From: an uncultured Porphyromonadaceae bacterium
Lineage (GTDB): Bacteria; Bacteroidota; Bacteroidia; Bacteroidales; Barnesiellaceae_A
DNA: 51,606 bases
Assembly (NCBI GenBank): GCA_900542255.1
Contig: UQMR01000007.1
Span: 1 to 51,606, forward strand
Reading direction: 5' to 3'
Made by a program: the position numbers and the translations under genes
Part shown: positions 1 to 7,223 of the stretch, piece by piece
Layout: each line of letters opens with the position of its first letter
How positions within the stretch are numbered: the stretch's first letter is position 1
Notes under the pieces: model-generated
What the model was told of the DNA's origin: nothing
The model's database searches: none
The model's input: the letters and a program-made list of their open reading frames with translations, nothing else

Positions 1-4
1 AGGC

Positions 5-36
5 TTTGTAAATTGCTTCCGTTTACACTATCTTTG
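5..36 (+). promoter_or_regulatory. Promoter of obg-pgeF
   Basis: TTTG (5-8) and TATCTTTG (29-36) are separated by 20 nt, which matches the Bacteroidetes -33/-7 consensus. The predicted transcription start lies a few bases downstream, giving a leader of about 20 nt before the obg ATG. This suggests obg is not co-transcribed only with whatever lies upstream of the window. Confidence 0.75.
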
Positions 37-61
37 CACAAGAAATTATAATTTACGCTAT

Positions 62-1192
62 ATGGCAGCATCTAATTTTGTCGATTATGTAAAGATTTTT
101 TGCCGTTCGGGCAAAGGCGGAGCCGGTTCCAACCACCTGCACCGGGCCAAATATCAGCCCAAAGGAGGCCCCGACGGCGGCGACGGCGGCCGAGGTGGCA
201 ATATCATATTGCGGGCAAATCGTAATCTGTGGACTTTGCTGCACCTGAAATATTCGAGACACGTGCTGGCCGGAAACGGCGGGCACGGAGGTCCCAACCG
301 CAGTTCCGGGAAAGATGGTGAAGACAAGGTGATAGAGGTGCCGTGCGGTACGGTGGTTTTCGATGCCGACAGCGGCGAGTACCTGGCCGAGGTGACCAAC
401 GACGGCGAGAGCCTCATCCTCTTGAAGGGCGGCCGTGGCGGTTTGGGGAATTGGAACTTCCGTTCGGCCACCAACCAGACTCCGCGCTACTCGCAACCCG
501 GTGAACCTGCCATAGAGCGCAACATCATATTGGAGCTGAAACTGCTTGCCGATGTAGGTCTCGTAGGTTTCCCCAATGCCGGGAAATCGACCCTCTTGGC
601 TGCCGTATCGGCCGCCAAGCCCAAAATAGCCGACTACCCCTTTACGACACTCGAACCCAACTTGGGCATCGTCTCATATCGCGACAACCGCTCTTTTGTC
701 ATGGCCGACATACCCGGTATTATCGAGGGCGCCAGCGAAGGCAAAGGACTGGGGCTGCGCTTCTTGCGTCACGTAGAGCGCAATGCGCTGCTGCTCTTTA
801 TGATACCGGCCGACAGCGAAGACATACGCGAGCGGTACGACATATTGCTGCACGAGCTGGGCGAATTCAACCCCGAGTTGCTCGACAAGCAGCGGGTGCT
901 GGCCATAACCAAAACCGACCTCTTCGACGACGACTACCTCGGCAAATTGCGCAAGCATCTGCCCGAAGACATCCCCGCCGTATTCATATCGGCCGTGACA
1001 GGCACGGGGCTGAATGAGTTGAAAGATGTGCTGTGGACAACCCTCAATGACGAGAGCAACCGGGTGCTCACCTTCACCCACCGCGACCTCGACAAGCGTC
1101 ACCGCGAGACGGCCGAAGACGAATACGACCTGGGCATGGGCAACTCTCGGGAAGAAGATGATACAGACCTCGACAGGGAGGAAGAGTGGTAA
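62..1192 (+). CDS. obg: GTPase Obg/CgtA
   Basis: Essential ribosome-associated GTPase acting in large-subunit maturation and stress control. The 376-residue protein has the Gly-rich Obg N-terminal domain (residues about 5-158, many GG and GRGG turns), followed by the G domain with P-loop GFPNAGKST (about residue 168), DIPGIIEGA switch II and TKTD for guanine recognition. The C-terminus is acidic and ends soon after the G domain, so the optional OCT domain of some Obg proteins is absent; the tail [12 protein letters not shown] is typical of Bacteroidetes forms. It starts at the ATG just below a strong promoter. Its stop codon abuts the next gene's ATG directly (TAAATG), so the two genes are co-translated. 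Confidence 0.96.
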   Translation: MAASNFVDYVKIFCRSGKGGAGSNHLHRAKYQPKGGPDGGDGGRGGNIILRANRNLWTLLHLKYSRHVLAGNGGHGGPNRSSGKDGEDKVIEVPCGTVVFDADSGEYLAEVTNDGESLILLKGGRGGLGNWNFRSATNQTPRYSQPGEPAIERNIILELKLLADVGLVGFPNAGKSTLLAAVSAAKPKIADYPFTTLEPNLGIVSYRDNRSFVMADIPGIIEGASEGKGLGLRFLRHVERNALLLFMIPADSEDIRERYDILLHELGEFNPELLDKQRVLAITKTDLFDDDYLGKLRKHLPEDIPAVFISAVTGTGLNELKDVLWTTLNDESNRVLTFTHRDLDKRHRETAEDEYDLGMGNSREEDDTDLDREEEW

Positions 1193-1999
1193 ATGTACGC
1201 AACTACGCACAACGGCCTGACGCTCTACCGCTTCGATAACTTGTCGCGGCAGGCCGGTGTCGACACCTTTGTCACCCCACGAAGCACGGCAACCGGCAGC
1301 GATTTCAACCTCGGCCTCTATGCCGGGGGCGATACTTCGGTGATAGAGGCCAACCTTACCCGTTTGTGCGAGGCGTTAGAGCTGTCGCGCTCCCATCTTA
1401 TATTCCCTGAGCAGACACACGGCAATGCCGTGGCTGTTGTGGACGAGAAGCTCCTGTCGATGCCCCGGCACGAGCAACAGGCCGCCCTCTATGACAAAGA
1501 CGCCCTTGTAACCGATATTCCCGGCATAGCCCTTGCCGTAGCCACGGCCGATTGCGTACCCATATTGCTCTACGACCCCGATACGCGTGCCATAGCCGCC
1601 ATACATGCCGGATGGCGGGGTACGGTGGCCAAGATTGTGAGTGCAACCGTGGCAACCCTGACCCGCCGCTACGGTACCGACCCCGCACACCTTTACGCTG
1701 CCTTAGCCCCCTGTATAGGCGTAGCATCCTATGAGGTAGGCGACGAAGTAGTCGCCCGTTTTACCGAAGCGGGTTTCGACGATACGTCTATCATGCAGCG
1801 CAATGCGGTCACCGGGAAGGCGCATATCGACCTTGCGGCTGCCAATACCGACCTGCTCCTGCAATGCGGCGTAGAACTCTCGCATATCGAGGTGTGCGGT
1901 ATCGACACCTTCACAGCGTGCGATACCTTCTACTCCGTGCGGGCCTTGGGGGCGACAACCGGCCGATTTCTCACCGGCATTGCGATGAGGAGTGTATAA
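1193..1999 (+). CDS. pgeF: Laccase-domain purine nucleoside phosphorylase (YfiH/PgeF family)
   Basis: 268 residues, the usual length for the Cu-oxidase_4/YfiH family. These proteins, once called multicopper polyphenol oxidases, act on purine nucleosides and are linked to removal of misincorporated L-Ser in peptidoglycan. Visible family signatures are PEQTHGNAV (His ligand, about residue 75), ATADCVPIL (Cys, about 120) and AAIHAGWRGT (His, about 137), which together form the metal/active site. The C-terminal CGIDTFTACDTFYS is also typical. The ATG follows the obg stop with no gap. No membrane segment or signal peptide is seen, so it should be cytoplasmic. Confidence 0.92.
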   Translation: MYATTHNGLTLYRFDNLSRQAGVDTFVTPRSTATGSDFNLGLYAGGDTSVIEANLTRLCEALELSRSHLIFPEQTHGNAVAVVDEKLLSMPRHEQQAALYDKDALVTDIPGIALAVATADCVPILLYDPDTRAIAAIHAGWRGTVAKIVSATVATLTRRYGTDPAHLYAALAPCIGVASYEVGDEVVARFTEAGFDDTSIMQRNAVTGKAHIDLAAANTDLLLQCGVELSHIEVCGIDTFTACDTFYSVRALGATTGRFLTGIAMRSV

Positions 2000-2064
2000 G
2001 ACCGTATCCCGCGAAACTTTTTTGGGGAATGGATTGCAGAAACTCCCTTGCCGCATGACGGCGG

Positions 2065-2106
2065 CTAACGTATCCCGCCATGATATGGCAGGCGGCCATC
2101 CGTTAG
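2065..2106 (+). other. Possible stem-loop downstream of obg-pgeF
   Basis: CTAACG (2065-2070) pairs with CGTTAG (2101-2106), and an inner GCCAT/ATGGC hairpin can form. There is no T-run, so it is not a classical terminator. The stretch 2000-2189 shows no convincing gene. Confidence 0.3.
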
Positions 2107-2189
2107 AACCATTCATACAATCCATTCAGCGGTTCACCCACTGTCCCATGAGAATATGCCCCCATTACATCACTTTTTTTATCCTATGT

Positions 2190-2220
2190 TTTGGTAATTC
2201 AAAAAATGTTATTACATTTG
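2190..2220 (+). promoter_or_regulatory. Promoter of tRNA-Phe
   Basis: TTTG (2190-2193), 19 nt, TACATTTG (2213-2220). It sits 16 bp upstream of the mature tRNA 5' end, the usual distance for a monocistronic tRNA in this phylum. Confidence 0.75.
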
Positions 2221-2236
2221 CACCCGCAAACACGAT

Positions 2237-2309
2237 GGTGCCATAGCTCAGTTGGTAGAGCAAAGGACTGAAAATCCTTGTGTCCCCGGTTCGATTCCTG
2301 GTGGCACCA
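2237..2309 (+). tRNA. tRNA-Phe (anticodon GAA)
   Basis: A 73-nt cloverleaf. The acceptor GGTGCCA pairs with TGGCACC and A is the discriminator; the D arm is GCTC..GAGC; the anticodon stem AAGGA/TCCTT encloses CTGAAAA, giving anticodon GAA; the T loop is TTCGATT. The T stem has one C-T mismatch (CCCGG against CCTGG). CCA is not encoded. The 3' 53 nt are repeated at 9266-9318, so this gene is the integration site of the downstream island and probably uses an island-supplied 3' half. Confidence 0.95.
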
Positions 2310-2310
2310 C
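2257..2310 (+). repeat. Left attachment repeat (attL), 54 bp
   Basis: A 54-bp stretch from the tRNA-Phe D arm to just past its 3' end. I find it identical to 9266-9319. Flanking bases diverge at once on both sides (T against A upstream, T against C downstream). Tyrosine recombinases commonly integrate into tRNA 3' ends and leave such duplications. Confidence 0.88.
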
Positions 2311-2318
2311 TGATAATC

Positions 2319-2349
2319 AGAGAGTTACAGCAATGTAGCTCTCTTTTTT
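2319..2349 (+). terminator. Terminator after tRNA-Phe
   Basis: An 11-bp stem (2319-2329 with 2334-2344, one G-T pair), GCAA loop, then a T-run. It lies inside the island, so tRNA-Phe now terminates on island DNA; the original chromosomal terminator is probably the one beyond attR at 9325-9361. Confidence 0.85.
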
Positions 2350-2390
2350 GTTGTTTTTACCCCTTGTTTTAGCCCCAATATACGCAATCT

Positions 2391-2411
2391 GTGTAAACCA
2401 GCGTGTAAACC
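2391..2411 (+). promoter_or_regulatory. Candidate integrase arm-binding repeats, left end
   Basis: Two copies of GTGTAAACC-type sequence in tandem (2391-2399 GTGTAAACC, 2403-2411 GTGTAAACC), just before the recombinase start. The same motif recurs at the right end (9127-9135). Paired short repeats near both ends fit arm-type sites for a tyrosine recombinase; this role is inferred. Confidence 0.45.
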
Positions 2412-3290
2412 GTGGGAATTACAGTAAAAGCAGTTTGTTACAAGTCCAAAGTACTTAGTAACAATGAATCACCTCTAATGTTGAGAGTGACAAAAGACAG
2501 AAAACGGAAATATGTCAGTCTTGGCATATCCATGAATCCTGCACATTGGGACTTCTCCAAGAATGAACCAAAAGCAGATTGCCCCAATCGTGAGTACATT
2601 GAAATGCTCATCGCGGATAAAATCAAAGAATACTCCGCTAAAATCATTGAGCTTAAAGCAACCAACCAAGAGTTTACCTCCACCTCTCTTGTGGAGAAAG
2701 TCAATGTAAAGCACACCAATCGTAAGACAGTGGAAAATGTCTTTCAGGAACACATCACTTCTCTTATAAAGTCAGGTCGTAAAAGCTATGCTTTATCAGT
2801 CAAGCAGCTATACAACTCCCTTAAAGAGTTCTGCCACAGCCTTGATTTCTATTTCTCTGAAATGGATGTGGCTTGGCTGAAACGCTATGAGCAGTTTTTA
2901 AGGGAGAAGCGTTTGGCAGAGAATACCATCGGCATAAGATTTCGTACCCTAAGAGCCATTTATAATGTGGCAATGGAAGAAAATGCTGTTTCAACAGATT
3001 GCTATCCATTCAAGAAGTTCAAAGTTGCAAGGCTTCATCAAGACACTATCAAACGAGCCTTGACAAAAGCGGACATAGAACGTGTGTTGCAATTCCAATC
3101 ATCTAATCGCTACATGAGATTCCCTATTGACATCTTTGCATTCACCTATTATTGTGGTGGCATTAACTTCATAGACATTGCTAACCTATCTGCAAAGGGC
3201 TGTGAATGCAACGGAAGTGGCGGTAGGCATCAACAATGCACTGCATGGAGATACGAAATACGCTTGGTTCTTGGGCTAAGTGCTTATTGA
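2412..3290 (+). pseudogene. Truncated tyrosine recombinase (integrase)
   Basis: 292 residues against about 400 for intact Bacteroidetes integrases of this family. The N-terminal arm-binding part (ITVKAVCYKSK, MLRVTKDRKRKYVSLG, NPAHWDF) and the SAM-like core-binding domain (residues about 100-205) are well formed. The catalytic domain begins (IKRALTKADIERVLQF) but stops matching soon after the box-I region, where the usual Arg is Gly (YYCGGINFIDIANL). The HxxR box and the nucleophilic Tyr are missing. The last 30 or so residues are read out of frame through the end of another gene. The start is GTG at 2412; the next in-frame ATG is 2478. As it stands the protein cannot catalyse recombination. 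Confidence 0.85.
3199..3279 (+). pseudogene. 3' remnant of an unidentified gene fused to the integrase
   Basis: In the frame shifted relative to the integrase, the DNA encodes a protein-like tail, VNATEVAVGINNALHGDT then KYAWFLG, ending at TAA 3277-3279. It is followed by a strong terminator. This is what a deletion joining the 5' part of the integrase to the 3' end of a terminal operon gene would leave. The parent gene is not recognised. Confidence 0.4.
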
Positions 3291-3304
3291 TTCACTTCTG
3301 ACAA

Positions 3305-3340
3305 TCGGGCATTCCTCATTATGGGGAGTGTCCGATTTTT
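3305..3340 (+). terminator. Terminator
   Basis: A 13-bp stem with a few G-T pairs (3305-3317 with 3323-3335), loop ATTAT, then five T. It ends the transcription unit of the integrase/fusion remnant and insulates the next island gene. Confidence 0.85.
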
Positions 3341-3382
3341 ATTCCTGACACTCTTATAAATATAGTAATAAACTATACAAAA

Positions 3383-3655
3383 ATGGACATACAGAATACA
3401 CAAGAATACAAGGCTGCACAAGACTTGGAAAGAGCCTTGAATGATTATGGTTGGAATCCTGAAAGGTTTGCCGAAAGTACAAGGTACTTTCATCGTACAT
3501 TGCAGCAGAATTTAGTAAGGACTGTTGTTGCCATTATAAGAATGGTGGGCAGTGAGAGCTATGGGACAGACCTTAGAAACAGAGCTTCACATAAGCTTTG
3601 TAAAAGGATAGTGGAAAGTGGTGTGTTGGATGATGCACATCGGCCTTTCATTTAA
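3383..3655 (+). CDS. Hypothetical protein (90 aa) of the island
   Basis: A soluble, mostly helical, basic protein with no signal peptide or membrane segment: YKAAQDLERALNDYGW then helices with NLVRTVVAIIRMVG and RNRASHKLCKRIV. I do not recognise the family; similar small proteins occur in Bacteroidetes mobile elements, but no function can be assigned. It starts at ATG after an AT-rich leader without a clear Shine-Dalgarno, which is usual in this phylum. It lies between two insulating structures, a terminator upstream and the long foldback downstream, so it is probably monocistronic. Confidence 0.6.
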   Translation: MDIQNTQEYKAAQDLERALNDYGWNPERFAESTRYFHRTLQQNLVRTVVAIIRMVGSESYGTDLRNRASHKLCKRIVESGVLDDAHRPFI

Positions 3656-3722
3656 AATGCTGTTATTTAGCAGAAATCATCAAATATATTTCATTTAGAT
3701 GCAGATATTCAACGCTTTTTCG

Positions 3723-3730
3723 TACCTTTG
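3723..3730 (+). promoter_or_regulatory. -7 element upstream of the foldback
   Basis: TACCTTTG matches TAnnTTTG. A good -33 TTTG is not evident. If active, transcription would begin near 3737 and run through the foldback at 3788-3954 into the 4015 gene. Confidence 0.45.
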
Positions 3731-3787
3731 TAATTGACTTCCGAAAGGTTGTCAGACATAAGAGAACGAAGAGCGTTATTGAACTCG

Positions 3788-3954
3788 TCCTTCTTATCGA
3801 ATTCTCGCAAAATTGGATATGGAGTAGGATGGGTAGCAACAACGCTCACGCTACGGATATATACTATCCCGAAAGGGAAAACTATATACTCGCATGGCGT
3901 GAGTGGCTGTTGCTTATCCACTCCATAGGCAATGCGAGAAGCCCGATAAGAGGA
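3788..3954 (+). ncRNA. Long imperfect foldback (167 nt), structured RNA or ssDNA hairpin
   Basis: Seven blocks pair in order: 3788-3799/3944-3954 (one bulged T), 3802-3809/3933-3940 (TTCTCGCA), 3818-3825/3920-3927 (TATGGAGT), 3835-3841/3908-3914 (AGCAACA), 3845-3851/3897-3903 (CTCACGC), 3858-3863/3883-3888 (TATATA) and 3867-3870/3875-3878 closed by a GAAA loop. Internal loops separate the blocks. It lies between a possible -7 element and the next gene and contains no credible ORF. It could be a non-coding RNA or leader, an attC-like recombination hairpin, or a miniature transposable element. Type is given as ncRNA only for lack of a better class. Confidence 0.5.
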
Positions 3955-4014
3955 TAAGCATAAATACAGTCCTCACGCTTTTCGCATTTAATAACTTAGC
4001 CGTTCCAACGGAGG

Positions 4015-4617
4015 ATGAGGGACATTGGAAATGCTATGTCAACAGAAGATTTCTTTGGTTATGGTAGTTGTGATTCCCGATATGACGTTAGGCGGCATAT
4101 CAATGTGATATTTCATGAATTATTGTATTATAAACTCTATTATGACCAGTCACTGATGGTAAAATGCATTAGATACGCAGACAGCCTCCCGCTACGGCAA
4201 GCCGCAGAATATATCTGCAATGATGTGTTTACCGTTGATGAACATAATTATCTTAATTTGCTCAGATCGCGTTATGGCCTAAGTGATGAAGATTTCATAC
4301 AAATAATGTCAGGAAGAAGTCTTCATGATAAACTTATCAAAACACCGGCAGGATATGGCACAGAACAAAACATCCGCCTTCTTGTGCAGATGGCCATTGC
4401 ACGTTATTATATGATGCCGAGAGACGAAAAATGCGTAGTGAACATCAATAGCATGATAGCGTCAATTGCAAAAGGAATGAGAGGGATAAGCTTAACTCAA
4501 AGTTTTATGCAGCAACTTTTTCAATTGACAGATGACGCAATGCGAAAGTTTGGAAATAATTTTTCCATTCCTCAAATGGAAGATTATGTCATCAAAAATA
4601 TAAGTGCCACATATTGA
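4015..4617 (+). CDS. Hypothetical protein (about 200 aa), first gene after the foldback
   Basis: A soluble, largely helical protein without signal peptide or recognised motif. Segments such as INVIFHELLYYKLYYDQS, SLPLRQAAEYICNDVF and RLLVQMAIARYYMMP look like packed helices. The ATG at 4015 lies directly on a GGAGG, too close to act as its ribosome site, so the in-frame ATG at 4036 (MSTEDFF) is a credible alternative. It opens a row of co-directional small island genes. I cannot assign a function; an orphan immunity role is one hypothesis suggested by the context only. Confidence 0.65.
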   Translation: MRDIGNAMSTEDFFGYGSCDSRYDVRRHINVIFHELLYYKLYYDQSLMVKCIRYADSLPLRQAAEYICNDVFTVDEHNYLNLLRSRYGLSDEDFIQIMSGRSLHDKLIKTPAGYGTEQNIRLLVQMAIARYYMMPRDEKCVVNINSMIASIAKGMRGISLTQSFMQQLFQLTDDAMRKFGNNFSIPQMEDYVIKNISATY

Positions 4618-4673
4618 TAAGGCATCCATCTTAAGCATAACTGTTTAACATTTAACTATTCAATATAAGTATC

Positions 4674-5022
4674 ATGTTTTACAATCATTTAAATAATGAC
4701 AGCCTTCGGCGTATCAACAGTATTGCCAACGGATTCAGCAATCATCCGGCTTATGCTGCATATACAATCAAATCCTATCCTTATGATATCCGTGCAGGTG
4801 TACACGCACTTGAAGTGGCACGAAATGGAGAATTAATGAACCTTATTTTACCCTGGTATAGACGGAAAGATTGCTTCCATCGCAGTTTATGGCAACTATC
4901 TTCAAGGACATCTAAAGGCAATACAGTCTTCAATGACTGTGTTTGGGATGAAAATATCTTCTGCTGAACTTGATCGTTCTGGACTGTCGGACTTTATAGA
5001 CATTTATTTGGAAGATTATTGA
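4674..5022 (+). pseudogene. Frameshifted hypothetical gene (about 115 aa intact)
   Basis: The first frame gives MFYNHLNNDSLRR to GELMNLI and then a low-quality tail ending near 4967. The +1 frame from about 4850 gives a clean continuation, PGIDGKIASIAVYGNYLQ to DFIDIYLEDY, with stop TGA at 5020-5022. Removing one T from the TTTT run at 4846-4849 joins them as MNLIYPGIDGK. The gene therefore carries a single-base insertion, either a real inactivation or a sequencing error. The family is not recognised. Confidence 0.7.
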
Positions 5023-5058
5023 CCCTTTCCTTAGCTAAGACACATTTTATCAACTGTA

Positions 5059-5481
5059 ATGACAACAAATATGACAGCAAGAGAAAAACTACAAGACGTT
5101 CTTAGGGGCAACTACAACCTTGAATTTGAAGTAGTGGAGATATTAAAAGATGGTGTCTCTATAGCCCAAATCAACGAAACTGTTTATATCCGCCAAGGAG
5201 GTCCTTTTGGCGGTATCATGACGATACTCAATTATAGCTATGCTATCGAAGAAATTCAAAAATGTGGAGCAATGCAGAATTTCGTTCATGGGCATTATGA
5301 TTTCTTCTCACATTGGAGAGTGCAGTGCAACGATCCCTTGACTCTCGTACAAGTTGAAAATGACTCAATTAAATCTATCAAGCTGACAGCAATTGATACA
5401 GCTAATATGAAAGACGTTGTAATGGAGATTTCTGTTGCAGATTATATTATCCGCTGTAGCAAGTGCCGCTATATCTTTTGA
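5059..5481 (+). CDS. Hypothetical protein (140 aa)
   Basis: A small soluble protein with mixed alpha/beta character (EFEVVEILKDGVSIAQI, ETVYIRQGGPFGG, SIKLTAIDTANMKDVVMEI). No signal peptide and no recognised domain. Its last codons overlap a different frame that stays open into the next gene region, so the 3' end could have been altered by a frameshift (the tail DYIIRCSKCRYIF is plausible but unremarkable). It is co-directional with its neighbours and separated by under 40 nt on each side. The compact fold and company resemble immunity proteins of polymorphic toxins, but this is inference. Confidence 0.6.
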   Translation: MTTNMTAREKLQDVLRGNYNLEFEVVEILKDGVSIAQINETVYIRQGGPFGGIMTILNYSYAIEEIQKCGAMQNFVHGHYDFFSHWRVQCNDPLTLVQVENDSIKSIKLTAIDTANMKDVVMEISVADYIIRCSKCRYIF

Positions 5482-5517
5482 ATTTATCGACATAAACATT
5501 CTATTTGAAACAATTAT

Positions 5518-5866
5518 GCTGAATACAAGTAACTACTTGTCCGTTCAATCAACAGTAATGGGCAATTTCGCCAAATACATGCCAATAATGATACAGCTTA
5601 AATCCTGCATACAGAGAGCTGTTATTCCAATGTTGTCCACAGACGAGTTACAAGACATCAAAGACTGCCGCCTTAATATGCAAGTCATAGACAAGTTAGT
5701 CTATGTAGGCAAAGGGCAATACCAACAAATCGCGGAACACAGCGATGAAACCCTTTATTGCCTATGCATGGCAATAGGAACAATAATTAAAGAATATGAT
5801 TGGGGAATAGAATACATTCAGCAATCAGGGATGTGTGCTCTTTCAAAAAAATGTGTGCCAAAATAA
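5518..5866 (+). CDS. Hypothetical protein (115 aa)
   Basis: I take the ATG at 5518 (MLNTSNYLSVQSTVMG) rather than the upstream in-frame ATG at 5435, because the extra residues overlap the preceding gene and read as its shadow. The protein is soluble and helical (KSCIQRAVIPMLSTDELQ, DETLYCLCMAIGTIIKEYDWG), with no known motif and no signal peptide. It sits 36 nt after the 5059 gene and 42 nt before the next. Function unknown. Confidence 0.55.
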
Positions 5867-5908
5867 TAAATAGATTATCGGACAACTTTTATAAATATAA
5901 TACTACAA

Positions 5909-6490
5909 ATGAAACTGTCAGACGCCATAAAAAGATATAAGCAGATAAAGATATGTTCTGCCATTTCATTAAATAAATTAGAAGAAATAGAATTCTTTCA
6001 TGAGGTAGCCAAAAATATACAGGTTACAAATGAAATAGATGATTGTTTCGCAGCTACTTTGATGTTTTCAGAAATGTCAATGCGCAAAATTGGAAATCTT
6101 TCTCCTCTTTATGCCTACTATTTTGGTTCTATATGTCAAAACAAGGCAATAGGGGGTCAAGCAAAAATTGATGCCAGACGATTTAGGTTAATTTCTGTGT
6201 TTATGAATCTGAACACATTTGAAAGGTTTATCACTTTAGCCCATGATGCCCCGATAATGGGGTATGACGGGAATTTGTCGGACGAAGAGTTTTTTGATTT
6301 CTTGATTATGACAGACGCTTACCTTGTTTGGAATTCTGATTTAAAATCAAACATACTCAAATCAATACAGAAGTTGGTCATTCAACACGAATCAAACCAT
6401 CCTAAATTCAGCAAGCAAGAAATAATTAAGGAGGGGGAGAAAGCCCATTCAGCACTTTTTTCATCAATCAAATTTGCATTACATCTTTAA
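5909..6490 (+). CDS. Hypothetical protein (193 aa)
   Basis: A soluble protein with a helical N-terminus (MKLSDAIKRYKQIKICSAI) and a segment FFDFLIMTDAYLVWNSDLKSN in the C-terminal half. No catalytic motif, metal site, signal peptide or membrane segment is apparent. It is AT-rich like the rest of the island and is followed after only 11 nt by the 6502 gene, so these two are probably co-transcribed. Family not recognised. Confidence 0.65.
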   Translation: MKLSDAIKRYKQIKICSAISLNKLEEIEFFHEVAKNIQVTNEIDDCFAATLMFSEMSMRKIGNLSPLYAYYFGSICQNKAIGGQAKIDARRFRLISVFMNLNTFERFITLAHDAPIMGYDGNLSDEEFFDFLIMTDAYLVWNSDLKSNILKSIQKLVIQHESNHPKFSKQEIIKEGEKAHSALFSSIKFALHL

Positions 6491-6501
6491 AGATTAATAC
6501 T

Positions 6502-6834
6502 ATGTACAAGCCAACAGAAATGGAGATAACCATTTATGCTATGTCAGCAGAAATGAGCGACAGCTACAATCAGCCCAATACATTAAAGGGTATCACAGAA
6601 GAAGCAGAACTGTGGGCAAGAGATTTTTCAATGCTTACGGAAGAACAACTATGCGAAAAGGCTGTAGAATTTACCCGTAAGAATGTACGTGAAATGAATT
6701 GGAGTGAAGATGATATAGAAGGTGTTACATGGTTCTTGGGAATCTATACCCGTGTTATATTAAAAGCTGGCTTATCTCAAAGCTTTGCATCCATTATGAT
6801 GACTTCCTTGCGGAAATATTTCCACCTTGTATAA
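6502..6834 (+). CDS. Hypothetical protein (110 aa)
   Basis: A small acidic helical protein (MYKPTEMEITIYAMSAEMSD, TEEAELWARDFSMLTEEQ, RKNVREMNWSEDDIEGVTW). The C-terminal helix GIYTRVILKAGLSQSFASI is amphipathic. No known motif. It starts 11 nt after the previous stop and ends 17 nt before the next ATG, so it is part of an operon-like block. Function unknown; size and neighbourhood fit an immunity- or antitoxin-like role without proving it. Confidence 0.6.
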   Translation: MYKPTEMEITIYAMSAEMSDSYNQPNTLKGITEEAELWARDFSMLTEEQLCEKAVEFTRKNVREMNWSEDDIEGVTWFLGIYTRVILKAGLSQSFASIMMTSLRKYFHLV

Positions 6835-6851
6835 TATTTGCAGATGCCATA

Positions 6852-7202
6852 ATGGACTTCAAAGAAATTACACCATATTCCTATTCATGGTTTTATCATT
6901 GGTATTATGGCCAAATTACATCCTATATGGATGATGGCCTGCAAAATGACTATTACAAAGAATGTGAATATGTTGCCTTATGGTTTAATCGTGTAAGAGG
7001 AAATAGTGTACTTCCCATCTTCTTTAAAGATAATACTGATTTCAATAATTGGGTTGAACATTGTGGAGGGTTCAAAATAATTCTTCATTATCAATATTAT
7101 AAAATTATTCATTATCCGATAGAAGCGGACAAGGAAACTATTATAGACATTATAATCAGAGCTTTGATGCAAATTTATAAGAACGGAGATATACCCAAAT
7201 AA
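6852..7202 (+). CDS. Hypothetical protein (116 aa), Tyr/Trp-rich
   Basis: The protein starts at ATG 6852 (MDFKEITPYSYSWFYHWYYG). A longer open frame reaches back to 6729, but that part overlaps the 6502 gene out of frame and looks like a shadow. It is strikingly rich in aromatics (YSWFYHWYYGQ, HYQYYKIIHYPI) and has an acidic middle. No signal peptide or known domain. It belongs to the same co-directional block as its neighbours. Confidence 0.55.
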   Translation: MDFKEITPYSYSWFYHWYYGQITSYMDDGLQNDYYKECEYVALWFNRVRGNSVLPIFFKDNTDFNNWVEHCGGFKIILHYQYYKIIHYPIEADKETIIDIIIRALMQIYKNGDIPK

Positions 7203-7223
7203 TTGATAATATACAAGCTTCAT

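Noticed and set aside
1992..2246. 84-aa open frame between pgeF and tRNA-Phe
   Set aside because: It overlaps the pgeF end and the tRNA-Phe promoter, and its composition is not protein-like.
3709..3928. Short open frames on both strands inside the 167-nt foldback
   Set aside because: They follow the palindrome symmetry; neither reads as a plausible protein.
5435..5517. Upstream extension of the 5518 gene
   Set aside because: It overlaps the 5059 gene and adds a non-conserved-looking segment; ATG 5518 is the simpler start.
6729..6851. Upstream extension of the 6852 gene
   Set aside because: It lies over the 6502 gene in another frame; ATG 6852 begins the plausible protein.
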